Source: a bacterium (GTDB lineage: Bacteria; Latescibacterota; Latescibacteria; Latescibacterales; Latescibacteraceae). From it: a stretch of 36,480 bases of DNA. The notes under the pieces were generated by a model. The model was not told where the DNA came from. It ran no database searches and worked only from the letters and a program-made list of their open reading frames with translations. This document shows positions 1-8,365 of the stretch, piece by piece (within the stretch, counting starts at the first letter, position 1; every line of letters begins with the position of its first letter). The stretch lies in assembly GCA_021372535.1 (NCBI GenBank), contig JAJFUH010000039.1, positions 1-36,480 on the forward strand. Direction: 5' to 3'. Both the position numbers and the translations under genes were made by a program.

Positions 1-2
1 GC

Positions 3-98
3 AATGAAGAAGTGATACGCAACTATGTTGAAAAACAAGGTAAACAGTACAAACAAATCTATGATGCACAACTCTCATTTCTTGATGGCCTTGGGTGA
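3..98 (+). CDS. C-terminal end of an IS200/IS605-like (Y1) transposase, partial
   Basis: An open frame runs from the window edge to a TGA at 96-98 and encodes the last 32 residues (begins NEEVIRNYVEKQG). The pattern VIRNYVEKQ followed by a short polar tail resembles the C-terminal helix of IS200/IS605-family HUH transposases, which carry out single-strand transposition. A terminal hairpin follows directly, as expected for the end of such an element. The catalytic HUH and Tyr residues lie outside the window, so the family call rests on the tail and the hairpin only. Confidence 0.45.
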   Translation, partial: NEEVIRNYVEKQGKQYKQIYDAQLSFLDGLG

Positions 99-106
99 GA
101 GTTTGA

Positions 107-131
107 TACCTCGCAGCTCTGCTGCGGGGTA
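107..131. mobile_element. Right-end hairpin of the IS200/IS605-like element
   Basis: An 11-bp stem (107-117 pairing with 121-131, one G-T pair) with a 3-nt loop sits 8 bases after the transposase stop. Subterminal hairpins that are bound as single-strand DNA by the Y1 transposase are characteristic of this family. The following TTCATT (133-138) would be a reasonable cleavage-site sequence, but the exact end cannot be fixed without the left end. Confidence 0.5.
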
Positions 132-145
132 GTTCATTTGATCCG

Positions 146-241
146 CACAAGGCACAAGGCATAAGGCATAAGGGGAAATACACGCAGAGCAATAATTCGG
201 GGATCACTCCTGTGTCCCCTCTCTAAAGGTTAGAGAGGGGA
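146..241. repeat. Short tandem AAGGCA/AAGGCAT repeats and a GA/CT-rich palindrome
   Basis: Between the IS end and the first gene are four short tandem units of the AAGGCA(T) type (about 146-173) and a perfect palindrome whose arms are 215-224 and 232-241 (CCCCTCTCT paired with AGAGAGGGG). The palindrome has no T-run on either side, so it is better described as a dispersed repeat than as a terminator. No gene is seen here. Confidence 0.4.
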
Positions 242-280
242 ATCAAAGGGGTGAGTTGGTGCAGTGTGGCGGGGTGCATT

Positions 281-322
281 AAAAAACCCGCACAGCAGTT
301 TGCCGTACGGGCTTTGTTTTTT
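281..322 (-). terminator. Rho-independent terminator of the beta-propeller gene
   Basis: On the minus strand, about 30 nt after the stop of the upstream gene, CCCGTACGGCA pairs with TGCTGTGCGGG around a 4-nt loop and is followed by six T residues. The opposite flank is also T-rich on the plus strand. Confidence 0.75.
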
Positions 323-350
323 CTTCCGACAGATCGTTATTACGGTGTTG

Positions 351-1649
351 TTACCGCACGAGTGTCATACGCTGCGATGCGGTGATCGCTCCTGCCTTTA
401 TGCTGACGATATACACACCGGAAGCCGACACAGCGCCACTTTCGTCTTTCCCGTCCCAGACCGTGGAGTGCGCGCCGGCGTTCATGCTTTGAGCGACGAG
501 CGTCCGGACTTTCTGGCCTGCGAGATTGCGGATGTCGACAGTCACATATCCCTGTGCTGGCAGGGTGAAGCCGATGGTCGTCGAGGGATTGAACGGGTTC
601 GGATACACGCCGGTGATGGTGATGAGCGTGGGAAGCTCATCCGGTGTATCGACCGCCGATATGGTGCCGCCGAACCGCGACACGCCGCCATCCGTAGCGA
701 ACCAGAGGGCGCCGTCAGGATCGAGCGCGATGGCGTTCACTTTGTTCGATGCGAGGCCGTCCGCGACTGTGTAGGTTTTCCAGCTCGTGCCGTCAAACCG
801 CGATACTCCGTTGATCGTGCCGAACCACATGACGCCGTCCCTGTCCTGTGAGATGGCTTTGACGACATTGTCGGCGAGGCCGTCTTCGGTGGAATAGGTC
901 GTCCAGTCCTTCTTTGTCTCATGCCCCTGGTGACGCGACACGCCCTTGTCGGTGCCGAACCACTGGTCGCCGTTCATCGCGATGTATGCGACATAGACTG
1001 TGTCGGACGGTATTCCGCTCCAGGCGATATCGTACGGCGATGCTGCGGTGATACCATCCACGCGCGACACGCCGCCGCCCTTGGTTCCGAGATATATCCA
1101 GCCGTCCTCGGCAGCGGCTATGGAGAGGACGGTGTTGTTCGAGAGCATGTCCTCGACCGTGTGGGTCGCCCATTCCTGGCCGGAGAACGTGGATACGCCC
1201 TTGTCGGTGCCGAACCATTTCACGTGGCCGGTATCGACAGCGGCCGAGTAGACTGTCAGCGATGCAAGCCCCGTGTTCTCAGGGGTATAGGGTGTCGCGA
1301 CAGTTATGGCGTCAGGTTTCTCCACACCCATGACCGAAACGCCGCCGTTGGTTCCGACCCAGATTTCGGGGCCGTGCGAGGTTACCTCGTCGGCGATTAC
1401 GTTGACGGTGTTATGGGCCAGCTTTAAATCGACCGTATATGTCGTCCATGTTAAACCGTCGAAACGGCAAAGACCGTTCACGGTGCCGAACCACCGGGCA
1501 TTGGTGGCATCGATGCCTATAGCCCGGACCTCGTTAGCGGCGAGGCCGCTGTTGGCGGCTGTGTACGATGTCCATGTCTGTGCGCCGGAATACCCGGTAA
1601 AACAAGCCCCCATAAAAAGCAGAACCACCCATTGTGCTACTGACTTCAT
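351..1649 (-). CDS. Secreted two-component-regulator-propeller protein with C-terminal sorting (FlgD-like/T9SS) domain
   Basis: This 432-residue protein has a Sec signal peptide (MKSVAQWVVLLFMG...). It is followed by about seven repeats of about 40 residues with the pattern WFGTxxGVSRFDGxxWxTYTxxDGLxxNxVxAI, the Reg_prop beta-propeller repeat usually seen in hybrid two-component sensors. There is no kinase domain. The last 80 residues carry the YPNPFNPSTTI motif and a beta-sandwich ending in MTLVR, as in type-IX-secretion substrates and FlgD-like Ig domains of the FCB group. The start at 1649 is chosen over an upstream in-frame codon because AAAAGGAG lies 8 nt before it (1657-1664) and it begins exactly at the signal peptide. 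It is likely a cell-surface or released protein; its ligand is unknown. Confidence 0.85.
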   Translation of the reverse strand: MKSVAQWVVLLFMGACFTGYSGAQTWTSYTAANSGLAANEVRAIGIDATNARWFGTVNGLCRFDGLTWTTYTVDLKLAHNTVNVIADEVTSHGPEIWVGTNGGVSVMGVEKPDAITVATPYTPENTGLASLTVYSAAVDTGHVKWFGTDKGVSTFSGQEWATHTVEDMLSNNTVLSIAAAEDGWIYLGTKGGGVSRVDGITAASPYDIAWSGIPSDTVYVAYIAMNGDQWFGTDKGVSRHQGHETKKDWTTYSTEDGLADNVVKAISQDRDGVMWFGTINGVSRFDGTSWKTYTVADGLASNKVNAIALDPDGALWFATDGGVSRFGGTISAVDTPDELPTLITITGVYPNPFNPSTTIGFTLPAQGYVTVDIRNLAGQKVRTLVAQSMNAGAHSTVWDGKDESGAVSASGVYIVSIKAGAITASQRMTLVR

Positions 1650-1785
1650 GGAAAAACTCCTTTTGCAGATAAATCGCCGATTGAGTTGTATTCGAACAGA
1701 TAACATTGTTAACCGTTGTGACTCAAAGAGGGCTGTGAAAAAGCATATTTTTCACGAGCCCCGGGACGAAATGTGTTGTTTTGTT

Positions 1786-1832
1786 GCTGTCAAGGGCATG
1801 TAAATCGGCACTTCGTGCCGACCCTTGACAGC
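1786..1832. repeat. Two-stem palindromic repeat, copy 1
   Basis: The outer stem GCTGTCAAGGG (1786-1796) pairs perfectly with CCCTTGACAGC (1822-1832). Inside it, TCGGCAC (1805-1811) pairs with GTGCCGA (1815-1821) around a 3-nt loop, with an unpaired 8-nt stretch on one side only. The same architecture and sequence recurs at 25074-25117 and, inverted, at 25174-25220. Confidence 0.75.
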
Positions 1833-1875
1833 GTATATCACATAATATGGTGTTTATCACAACGCTTTTAAAAAA

Positions 1876-1937
1876 GATGCTGAAACACGTTCAGCATAAC
1901 GGCGCTCATGTCACCCTGAATTTATTTCAGGGTCTAT
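1876..1937. repeat. Composite double-hairpin dispersed repeat
   Basis: Two adjacent hairpins, ATGCTGAA...TTCAGCAT and CCCTGAA...TTCAGGG, are separated by about 16 nt. Double-palindrome sequences of this kind are frequent intergenic repeats in many bacterial genomes. It occurs once in the window, so repetition elsewhere in the genome is assumed, not seen. Confidence 0.45.
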
Positions 1938-2130
1938 TGCACACTCTTATTACTTCATTGAACGCAACTATGCAAAGCTGTATGAATTATAGTTTATACC
2001 AGAGATTCTCTCTTTGCCGGGATTCACACGGGCGAATCGATGATCGGTCAAACGAAATTCCCGTAACTCAGCACGGCATCCTCCCGATGGAAGATGCCGC
2101 GCTCCGGAAAAGATATCCGGGTAATAAAAT

Positions 2131-3747
2131 CTACTTCAGCAATACCATCCGCTTCGTTTCGGAGAAGCCACCGAACGTGAGACGGTATAAATATGTTCCC
2201 GATGCCCGCCTGGAGGTATTCCACACCGCCATGTGCGAACCGGCGGAACGGTAACCGTCCACAAGCACATCCACGAGCTGTCCCGAAGCGCTGTAGATTT
2301 CGAGACGGGTGTATCCGTAGGTCGGAAGCGAGAACTCGATCGATGTATTCGGATTGAACGGATTCGGGTAATTCTGGCTGAGAACGAACGCCTCGGGTTT
2401 TGTCTGCTCCTTGACACTTGTAATCGTGCCGTAATCATAGGGCTCGTTCAGTAAATGATAGTACGGTTCGTCCTGGCCGTTGTAATCCCTCGGGAGGTAG
2501 TACGTTTTAAGTGGCGTCCGTTCGAAATCGGTCAGAGGTGTCAGTACCGCTTCCCCGTTTTTCCACTCATAGACCGGGATGGCATGGGGATTGATCGTTT
2601 CGGAAAGGCCGCGCTCCATGGCTATGTGGAAAAGTCCCATATTTCCGGCTTCGTGACCTCCGAGCCAGTGGCCGATGATATCCGTGTAAAAGGGATTTTT
2701 TCCGAAAATGATGACGTTGGTCATATAATCCCATGCCTCGCCGTTTGGATTGTTTTCGTTCCCCTCCGGATTCGGGCCGAGCAGGAATCCGTTGCCGTCG
2801 CGGCCATAGATACCCTCGATAATGCACAATCCCGTATTGGTCACCGAATGGTTGTCGACCGTACGCTGAACCCATACTTCCATGCCGAGACCGCTGTTCC
2901 ATGTCGTACCCGGTCTGTCCCAGCGCGGGATGCCGTCCGCAAGGTGACGTTCGAAGCTTGCGGTGATGTCGGACTTGGCATTCGGGTTTTTGTGGGTCAG
3001 TTGCAAAAGCCCGCTCATGGCACCGCAGAACCCGCAGTACCCGAGTGCAATACTTCCCTGATTGTTCTTGGCGGCGAGAGTCAGCCCCATGCCGTGGGAT
3101 TTGAATTTTGAGATATTGAGGAGCCATGTGTCGGGCGCGTTTATCGGCCAGATATAGGGTATTTTCCTGAAAGCCATACCTTCGGGAGTATCGACCCACT
3201 GAAGGTAATCGGCCGAACTCGATGAACTCACGCCTCCCAGAAGATCGGCGCCGGTGCGTTCTGCCATCGCCGTGAAGCCCCGGGGCCCGAAATCTTCTGG
3301 GCAGTTTGCCTCGCGCATGTAAAACTGGCTTCCCGAGAAACCGAGTTCTTTCATGCTCTCGATGACACCTTCGACAAAATAGGGGTCGGTAATAATTCCC
3401 ATTCCGTATTCAAGCGTATAATTCTTGTTGGAGGTGGAACTGCATGTCAGGTTTGGCTTGATTGCTATTTTATGGGTCAGCGGAATCCCGCCGTCCTCTT
3501 CCGCCTTCGGAACGATAACGCTTCGGCCGAAATCAAGACCGACTTTCAGTTTTGCTTCAGAGTTGGTCTTTACATCCACATCTGTCCGCATAATGAACAC
3601 CGCTTCAGGATGGTTTTCGACGAAAGGGTGCAATCCGAAGAAACCCGCTGAATCCTGAGAGCGTTTTGCGAGTGTGCTGACAGTTCCGGTAAGACCAATT
3701 CCTCCGACTGCCGAGGCTGTTTTAATAAAATCTCTGCGACTGAACAT
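2131..3747 (-). CDS. Tat-exported DUF362-family protein with C-terminal sorting domain (paralog 1)
   Basis: This 538-residue protein begins MFSRRDFIKTASAVGG, a twin-arginine signal, so it is exported folded and probably carries a cofactor. Residues about 60-400 match the DUF362 pattern: IAIKPNLTC, a TDPYFVEGVIESMKELG helix, the NISKFKSHGMGLTLAAKNNQG segment and a GRDGNG loop. The tail carries NYPNPFNPNTSIEF and a FlgD/T9SS-like beta-sandwich ending in KRMVLLK. The start at 3747 is chosen because GGAAGGA lies just before it and it places the RR motif at the N-terminus. It is closely related to the next gene downstream in coordinates. DUF362 enzymatic activity is not established; some members sit next to ferredoxin-type domains, which this one lacks. 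Confidence 0.85.
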   Translation of the reverse strand: MFSRRDFIKTASAVGGIGLTGTVSTLAKRSQDSAGFFGLHPFVENHPEAVFIMRTDVDVKTNSEAKLKVGLDFGRSVIVPKAEEDGGIPLTHKIAIKPNLTCSSTSNKNYTLEYGMGIITDPYFVEGVIESMKELGFSGSQFYMREANCPEDFGPRGFTAMAERTGADLLGGVSSSSSADYLQWVDTPEGMAFRKIPYIWPINAPDTWLLNISKFKSHGMGLTLAAKNNQGSIALGYCGFCGAMSGLLQLTHKNPNAKSDITASFERHLADGIPRWDRPGTTWNSGLGMEVWVQRTVDNHSVTNTGLCIIEGIYGRDGNGFLLGPNPEGNENNPNGEAWDYMTNVIIFGKNPFYTDIIGHWLGGHEAGNMGLFHIAMERGLSETINPHAIPVYEWKNGEAVLTPLTDFERTPLKTYYLPRDYNGQDEPYYHLLNEPYDYGTITSVKEQTKPEAFVLSQNYPNPFNPNTSIEFSLPTYGYTRLEIYSASGQLVDVLVDGYRSAGSHMAVWNTSRRASGTYLYRLTFGGFSETKRMVLLK

Positions 3748-3830
3748 TATCTCATCCTTCCTGCTGTAAATATAACGAATAATTATACAAAATATATGAA
3801 AACTTATCCAAGTAAACAACTGTTAAAGTG

Positions 3831-3879
3831 CAAAAAATAAGGTCAACTGCTGCCGGCCCTATGCCGGGAGCAGTTGACC
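3831..3879 (-). terminator. Strong rho-independent terminator after DUF362 paralog 2
   Basis: GGTCAACTGCT (3841-3851) pairs perfectly with AGCAGTTGACC (3869-3879), with a further GC-rich pairing inside. On the minus strand it begins 8 nt after the stop codon of the gene at 3887 and is followed by TTATTTTTT. Confidence 0.9.
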
Positions 3880-3886
3880 TCCGGGA

Positions 3887-5494
3887 TTACTTCAACAGCA
3901 CCATCCGCTTCGTTTCGGAAAATCCCCCGAAAAGCAGCCGGTAAAAATAGGTTCCCGACGAGTAGTTGCCTGTATTCCAGACCGACATGTGCGAGCCGGC
4001 TTGATAGTAACCGTTCGCGAGAACATCCACAAGCTGCCCTGAAGTATTGTAAATCTCGAGACGGGCATATCCGTTTGAGGGCAGAACAAACTCGATGGAT
4101 GTGTTCGGATTGAACGGGTTCGGATAGTTCTGGCCGAGAATGAACACTTCGGGTTTTCCGGGGGTTTTTACATCCGTTATCGTGCCATAATCGTACGGCT
4201 CGTTGACAAGGTGCCACTGGGGTTCGGTCTGGCCGTTGTAATCGCGCTGAATATAATATGTAAGGAGCGGGGTACGCTCGAAGTCGGTCAGCGGAGTGAG
4301 TTTTGCCGAGCCGTCCGGAGTCCACTCATAGACGGGAATCCGCATCGGATCGAGCACCTCGGCAAGACCGCGTTCGATCGCCATGTGGAAGAGGCCGAAA
4401 TTGCCCGGTTCATGTCCTCCGAGCCAGTGGCCGATAATATCCGTGTAAAAGGGATTTTTACCGAAAATGACGATGTTGGTCATGTAATCGGTTGCCAGCC
4501 CCTGGGGATTCGGGCCTTCCACGAAGTTACCGTCACGGCCGTAAATACCCTCGATGATATGGATGCCCGGTTTGGTGACCGAATTGTTGTCGAGACAGCG
4601 GCTCGCCCATGTCTCCATCCCGAGGCCGGCGTTTGTGGAGTTCCCCGGCTTGTCCCACCGCGGAATACCGTCCGCGACATGACGGTTATAATTGTTTCTG
4701 ATGTCGGTCTGCGCGTTTGGATTCCTGTGGCTGCTGCTCATGTCCATGCTGGAACCGAATGATGTGCAGTGCTCCTGGTAATTGTGAGCAATGGTTCCCT
4801 GGAGATTTTTAGCGCACAGGGTAAGACCCATGCCATGCGCCTTGAATTTCGCGACGTTGATGAGGAACGAATCGGGAGCGTTGATCGGCCAGAGATAGGG
4901 TATCCTCGTGAACCAAACCCCTTCCGGAACATCCATCCACTGGAGGTTGTTGGCGCTGATTTCGCCGACTTTTGCCTCAAGGTCCCTTACTTCTGCGCCC
5001 GTGCGTTTGCCCAGATCGATGTAGCCGCCTTCGGCAAAATCCTCGAAACAGTTGACTTCCCGGATAAAAAACTGACTACCCGAAAAGCCGAGCTCCTTCA
5101 TGCTCTCGATAATACCCTCGACAAAAAAGGAGTCGGTCACAACGCCCATTGTTCCTTCGGTCGTGTAGCCTTTCATCCACTTGCCTCTGCAGGTGAGATT
5201 GGGCTTTATGGGAATATTGTATGTCAGAGGGATTCCGCCGTCACTTTCGCTTTTAGGGATTAACACACTCCTTCCGAAATCGACACCGGCAAGACGTTTT
5301 GCATCCGAGTTTGTTTTGGTATCGACAGTGGTCTTCATGATGAACACCGCTTCCGGATGAGATTCAATGAAGGGATGAACCCCGAAAAAACCGCTCGAAT
5401 CCTGATACCGTGAATCGAGAGCATAGAGAGTACCGGTTAATCCAAGACCGCTCACTGCTGAAGCTGTTTTAAGAAAATCTCTGCGGCTGACCAT
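3887..5494 (-). CDS. Tat-exported DUF362-family protein with C-terminal sorting domain (paralog 2)
   Basis: This 535-residue paralog of the gene at 2131-3747 has the same order of parts: RR signal (MVSRRDFLKTASAVSG), KPNLTC, TDSFFVEGIIESMKELG, NVAKFKAHGMGLTLCAKNLQG, GIYGRDGN, then a NYPNPFNPNTSIEF sorting domain ending KRMVLLK. The ATG at 5494 is preferred over an in-frame TTG at 5506 because the GGGG Shine-Dalgarno core lies between them. The two genes are tandem duplicates, each with its own expression signals (a terminator separates them). A cysteine-rich variant loop (EHCTSFG) replaces the GYCGFCG loop of paralog 1, so the pair may have diverged in substrate or metal use. Confidence 0.85.
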   Translation of the reverse strand: MVSRRDFLKTASAVSGLGLTGTLYALDSRYQDSSGFFGVHPFIESHPEAVFIMKTTVDTKTNSDAKRLAGVDFGRSVLIPKSESDGGIPLTYNIPIKPNLTCRGKWMKGYTTEGTMGVVTDSFFVEGIIESMKELGFSGSQFFIREVNCFEDFAEGGYIDLGKRTGAEVRDLEAKVGEISANNLQWMDVPEGVWFTRIPYLWPINAPDSFLINVAKFKAHGMGLTLCAKNLQGTIAHNYQEHCTSFGSSMDMSSSHRNPNAQTDIRNNYNRHVADGIPRWDKPGNSTNAGLGMETWASRCLDNNSVTKPGIHIIEGIYGRDGNFVEGPNPQGLATDYMTNIVIFGKNPFYTDIIGHWLGGHEPGNFGLFHMAIERGLAEVLDPMRIPVYEWTPDGSAKLTPLTDFERTPLLTYYIQRDYNGQTEPQWHLVNEPYDYGTITDVKTPGKPEVFILGQNYPNPFNPNTSIEFVLPSNGYARLEIYNTSGQLVDVLANGYYQAGSHMSVWNTGNYSSGTYFYRLLFGGFSETKRMVLLK

Positions 5495-5676
5495 GATTAT
5501 CCCCAATCGTTTTCAGATAAACTTATTGCAGTCACCAGAATTAACCATCATTACTATCGGAGTAAAAACAAATCATGCTCCGATGAGGTTTTTTAAAACG
5601 CTGGTCACTCTATAAGACGATACATCCGCTCTATTGTTCCGTACTTTAAGAAGAATACTTAACAAGCGGGGGAAAA

Positions 5677-6624
5677 TTACCGTTTTGTGAGATCATCACC
5701 GAGCGGGGTTCCGTCATATTTCCCTTTTTCCAGCGGCACCGCAATACTGAGAAGTTCCATGTCTTTACCGGAATTGTTATAAAGACCATGAGCCCCATGG
5801 AGGAGACATGTTGCGGCATCCCCGGCTTTGACATTGTATGTGGCATCGTCGACAGTCATCCGTCCCTCGCCCGACAGGATGTAATAGACCTCTTCCATGA
5901 CCTCGTGGCGGTGATATCCGACCGAGTTTCCCGGCGGGAGGAGGTAGTGGTTGACAAATCCCCATTTTGTTCTGAAGCATTCGGTCGGCATGACAACCCG
6001 CCGGTACATATCCCCTTTGCCGTTGTAGAAGCTTGGAACCCGGTCGAGAAGCCGCTTGTCGAGCACAGTCCAGATGAACGGCGGCGGCGATTCCACGATT
6101 GCATCGGCGAGATCGTTCTGCTTGGCAAAATCGAGGGCATCGTAGGTACGGTTTTCATAACTGACGCCGATATTCATGAACTCCACCGGTTTGTCGGTGT
6201 GGTTATAGATGCCGTGTGACGATCCCATCTGGCAGGGCGCCATCCCCGGTGCGGGAATCGCGGCGGTTCTGCCGTTGACCGTGTATTGTGCGCAGCCATC
6301 CAGGATAATGTACATCTCCTCCATTCTACGGTGCACGTGTTCGCCGAGCCCGCTTTTGGGCATGAGGACGCCGCGGTGCAGGAACAGGAACTGCGTCTTG
6401 AACTTGTCACGGGGTGTCAGCTCCATATAACTGACCGTTCCGGCGCCGCCATGGGGGAATTGTGCCGACATGTATTTTGAGGGATCGTTACGGCCGAAAA
6501 GGGGATTGTTGTTGAATGCCGCATCCTCCGCGTGACAAAGAGATGGCATGTTTCCCTGAACAGCGCCCAGGCCGACCGCAGCCGAACCCGCGAGAAATGT
6601 CCGTCTCGAAATACTCCAATTCAT
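5677..6624 (-). CDS. Tat-exported double-cupin protein
   Basis: This 315-residue protein has a twin-arginine signal (NWSISRRTFLAGSAAVGLG). Two cupin domains follow. The first has motif 1 GEHVHRRMEEMYIILDG and motif 2 PAPGMAPCQMGSSHGIYN (about residues 90-150). The second has GYHRHEVMEEVYYILSGEG and AGDAATCLLHGAHGLYN (about 235-295). Each has the His-x-His...Glu...His set that binds one metal ion. Bicupins include oxalate decarboxylases, quercetinases and sugar isomerases; nothing here singles out a substrate. GGAGGC precedes the start. With the two Tat-exported DUF362 proteins next to it, it may belong to one periplasmic catabolic group, although about 180 bp separates it from them. Confidence 0.85.
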   Translation of the reverse strand: MNWSISRRTFLAGSAAVGLGAVQGNMPSLCHAEDAAFNNNPLFGRNDPSKYMSAQFPHGGAGTVSYMELTPRDKFKTQFLFLHRGVLMPKSGLGEHVHRRMEEMYIILDGCAQYTVNGRTAAIPAPGMAPCQMGSSHGIYNHTDKPVEFMNIGVSYENRTYDALDFAKQNDLADAIVESPPPFIWTVLDKRLLDRVPSFYNGKGDMYRRVVMPTECFRTKWGFVNHYLLPPGNSVGYHRHEVMEEVYYILSGEGRMTVDDATYNVKAGDAATCLLHGAHGLYNNSGKDMELLSIAVPLEKGKYDGTPLGDDLTKR

Positions 6625-6884
6625 GACGTCGCCTCCTGTATCGTTGTATGAAAGTGGGTTGTTGCTTTCAATATATAAAAAAACAGGATGAAACTCCGGT
6701 AATTTTTTTATTCATGAACCACCACAGGTATCGGCGATACTGTACTATGGAAAAATAAAGGTATGGAAAACGGTGAATGTTTACAGAAGCTTATGCTCCA
6801 ATATCATGAAAGACAAGGCTCGCATGATATTTACATTTGACCTCATGGTGAATCGGCGTTATTTTATGATACGGGAGGAATAAA

Positions 6885-7106
6885 TTGTCAGGTTCGGAAT
6901 TCATCAAAATCGGGAAAAACATGTGCAGGGTGACGATTCGGTCAAAGTCGAAACGAGAACGCCTTGCGCGCATACCCGGAGTTCAGGTCAGCGGAACGAG
7001 GGTGATTTTCCCGGAGTGGATTTCCGGAAGTATCCGGAATATTCTTCATCCCTCTGCCAAAAATACCGGTCTTCTGCCCGAGCAGACCGATCTTTTCCGG
7101 AAGTAG
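6885..7106 (+). CDS. Possible small protein of unknown function
   Basis: A 73-codon frame starts at TTG 6885 with a very good Shine-Dalgarno (GGGAGGA, 4 nt before). The product is basic and begins MSGSEFIKIGKNMCRV. The stretch ARIPGVQVSGTRVIFPEWI faintly resembles short beta-strand modules that precede SNF2-type helicases, but I would not assign a family. It would be the only plus-strand gene in the first 17 kb. A 84-codon minus-strand frame (6988-7242) overlaps it and lacks a good ribosome site, so at most one is real. Confidence 0.35.
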   Translation: MSGSEFIKIGKNMCRVTIRSKSKRERLARIPGVQVSGTRVIFPEWISGSIRNILHPSAKNTGLLPEQTDLFRK

Positions 7107-7303
7107 GAAAGCGAAGCTCGTGATTAAGCCCGGACAGTAAAATCACTTCATCGCGTGATAATTTCATCCATCCCCGAATCGTTTTCGTGTCAGTTCCCCA
7201 ATACACTGCATGGGATTTTCTTTTTCGGGCGAGAGGATTCATCCAATCCCCCCATCGATGCTGTCAAAGCGCCAATATATGATATAATAACCGGATTTTT
7301 CGG

Positions 7304-8350
7304 TCACAGCAGATCGAGCTCCGACAGCGAAGACATGCATGCCTTGAATATTTCGTGGGGCAATAGTTCGTTCATACAGGAGGTTGTCGCATAAGGGCAA
7401 TGATTTTTATTACAGGGAGCGCATGACAGTTTCTTTCGGATTACCGGAAAACGACGAAGATCGGGAGGATTCCATTTTTTTTCATCCGATGCGCCGAACA
7501 CGGTGAGTGTGGGAATATTCAGTGCGGTGGCAATATGTTTGGGACCGGTATCCCCGGTTATGAGAAAAGAAATTCCGGACAGCAGCGCGCCCAGTTCACC
7601 CAGACGGGTGGTCGGCTCACGGTAAAATATTCTGTTGACATACTGAGTACAGTTTTTAACTGAATAATATGTCGGGTAATCACCTTTTCCGAACAGAAAC
7701 AGGATATTATATGATGTTGACTCCGCAAGCAAACTGGCGAGCTCCGAAAAAAAGTGAGCCGGATATTTTTTTGAAGGATATTTTGCGGACGCGAATATTC
7801 CGATATATTTTCGACGATTATCGATTGAGGTATAAAACGTATCGGCTGCTTTCAGATCATCGTTTGAAATCGTAATTTCCGGGAAATAATCATCGAACGA
7901 GTCAAGCCCGATAATATCGAGTTTCTTAAGGCATCGTATGGCGCTGTATGTTGCGCTCTTATCCTGAAGACGGTAATCGTAGAAGAAGTTTCTCTTCTTG
8001 TTGTTTCCAATTCTTACTTTGGACCGTGTCGATAATGCAATCATGAATGAAGTCGGATTGTTGATGTAATCGATAATGACATTATATCTTGAGAAAAAGG
8101 ATTTGGTATAAAAAAACATCTTGTCGAAGAAAGTTCTTTTTAAAACAATTATTTTATGTAAATTCGGATCGTTTTTAATGATGTCGTATACATCGGGATA
8201 TATTATGATATCAATTATCGCATCCGGATATAACCGCTTGATGTTTCTGAAAACGGGTGACAACAGGACAGTATCGCCTATCGGTTTCAGACGGATTATC
8301 AGGAACTTCGGTTTATCGATCGATTGCAGATATAACTTCAGTGATTGCAT
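7304..8350 (-). CDS. Glycosyltransferase family 9 (ADP-heptose:LPS heptosyltransferase-like)
   Basis: This protein has about 348 residues. It begins with a GT9 N-terminal Rossmann strand (KFLIIRLKPIGDTVLLSPVFRNIKRLYP) and carries the C-terminal nucleotide-sugar site GDTGPKHIATALNIPTLTVFG followed by KKWNPP. GT-B fold enzymes of this family transfer heptose or similar sugars to the LPS core at the inner membrane. Cys-rich CAPCNKNHCP is typical of the C-terminal part. The upstream gene ends immediately before it (stop at 8366), so both are co-transcribed. An in-frame TTG at 8365 touching that stop is an alternative start; neither has a clear ribosome site. Confidence 0.85.
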   Translation of the reverse strand: MQSLKLYLQSIDKPKFLIIRLKPIGDTVLLSPVFRNIKRLYPDAIIDIIIYPDVYDIIKNDPNLHKIIVLKRTFFDKMFFYTKSFFSRYNVIIDYINNPTSFMIALSTRSKVRIGNNKKRNFFYDYRLQDKSATYSAIRCLKKLDIIGLDSFDDYFPEITISNDDLKAADTFYTSIDNRRKYIGIFASAKYPSKKYPAHFFSELASLLAESTSYNILFLFGKGDYPTYYSVKNCTQYVNRIFYREPTTRLGELGALLSGISFLITGDTGPKHIATALNIPTLTVFGASDEKKWNPPDLRRFPVIRKKLSCAPCNKNHCPYATTSCMNELLPHEIFKACMSSLSELDLL

Positions 8351-8365
8351 GGCAGTGCTTTTCAA

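Larger units (their letters stand above)
1650..2130. other. Intergenic region with dispersed palindromic repeats, no gene seen
   Basis: No convincing gene is present. The region holds the two-stem palindrome at 1786-1832 and a composite repeat at 1876-1937 made of two hairpins: ATGCTGAA/TTCAGCAT (1877-1897) and CCCTGAA/TTCAGGG (1914-1932). The latter pair, in the same order, is a common dispersed repeat type in bacterial genomes. A weak palindrome (2074-2099) follows the stop of the next gene without a T-run. Confidence 0.6.

Noticed and set aside
2455-3111. A 218-codon plus-strand open frame, and similar ones over 4211-5263
   Set aside because: They are antisense to the two DUF362 genes. 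High G+C at third positions leaves the opposite frames open; the products show no domain.
5555-5600. A terminator between the cupin and DUF362 paralog 2
   Set aside because: ATCGGAG/CTCCGAT pairs, but the T-run is on the plus-strand side where no gene ends; on the minus strand there is no T-run, so the call is not supported.
6988-7242. An 84-codon minus-strand frame
   Set aside because: No ribosome site, no family, and it conflicts with the better-supported plus-strand small gene.
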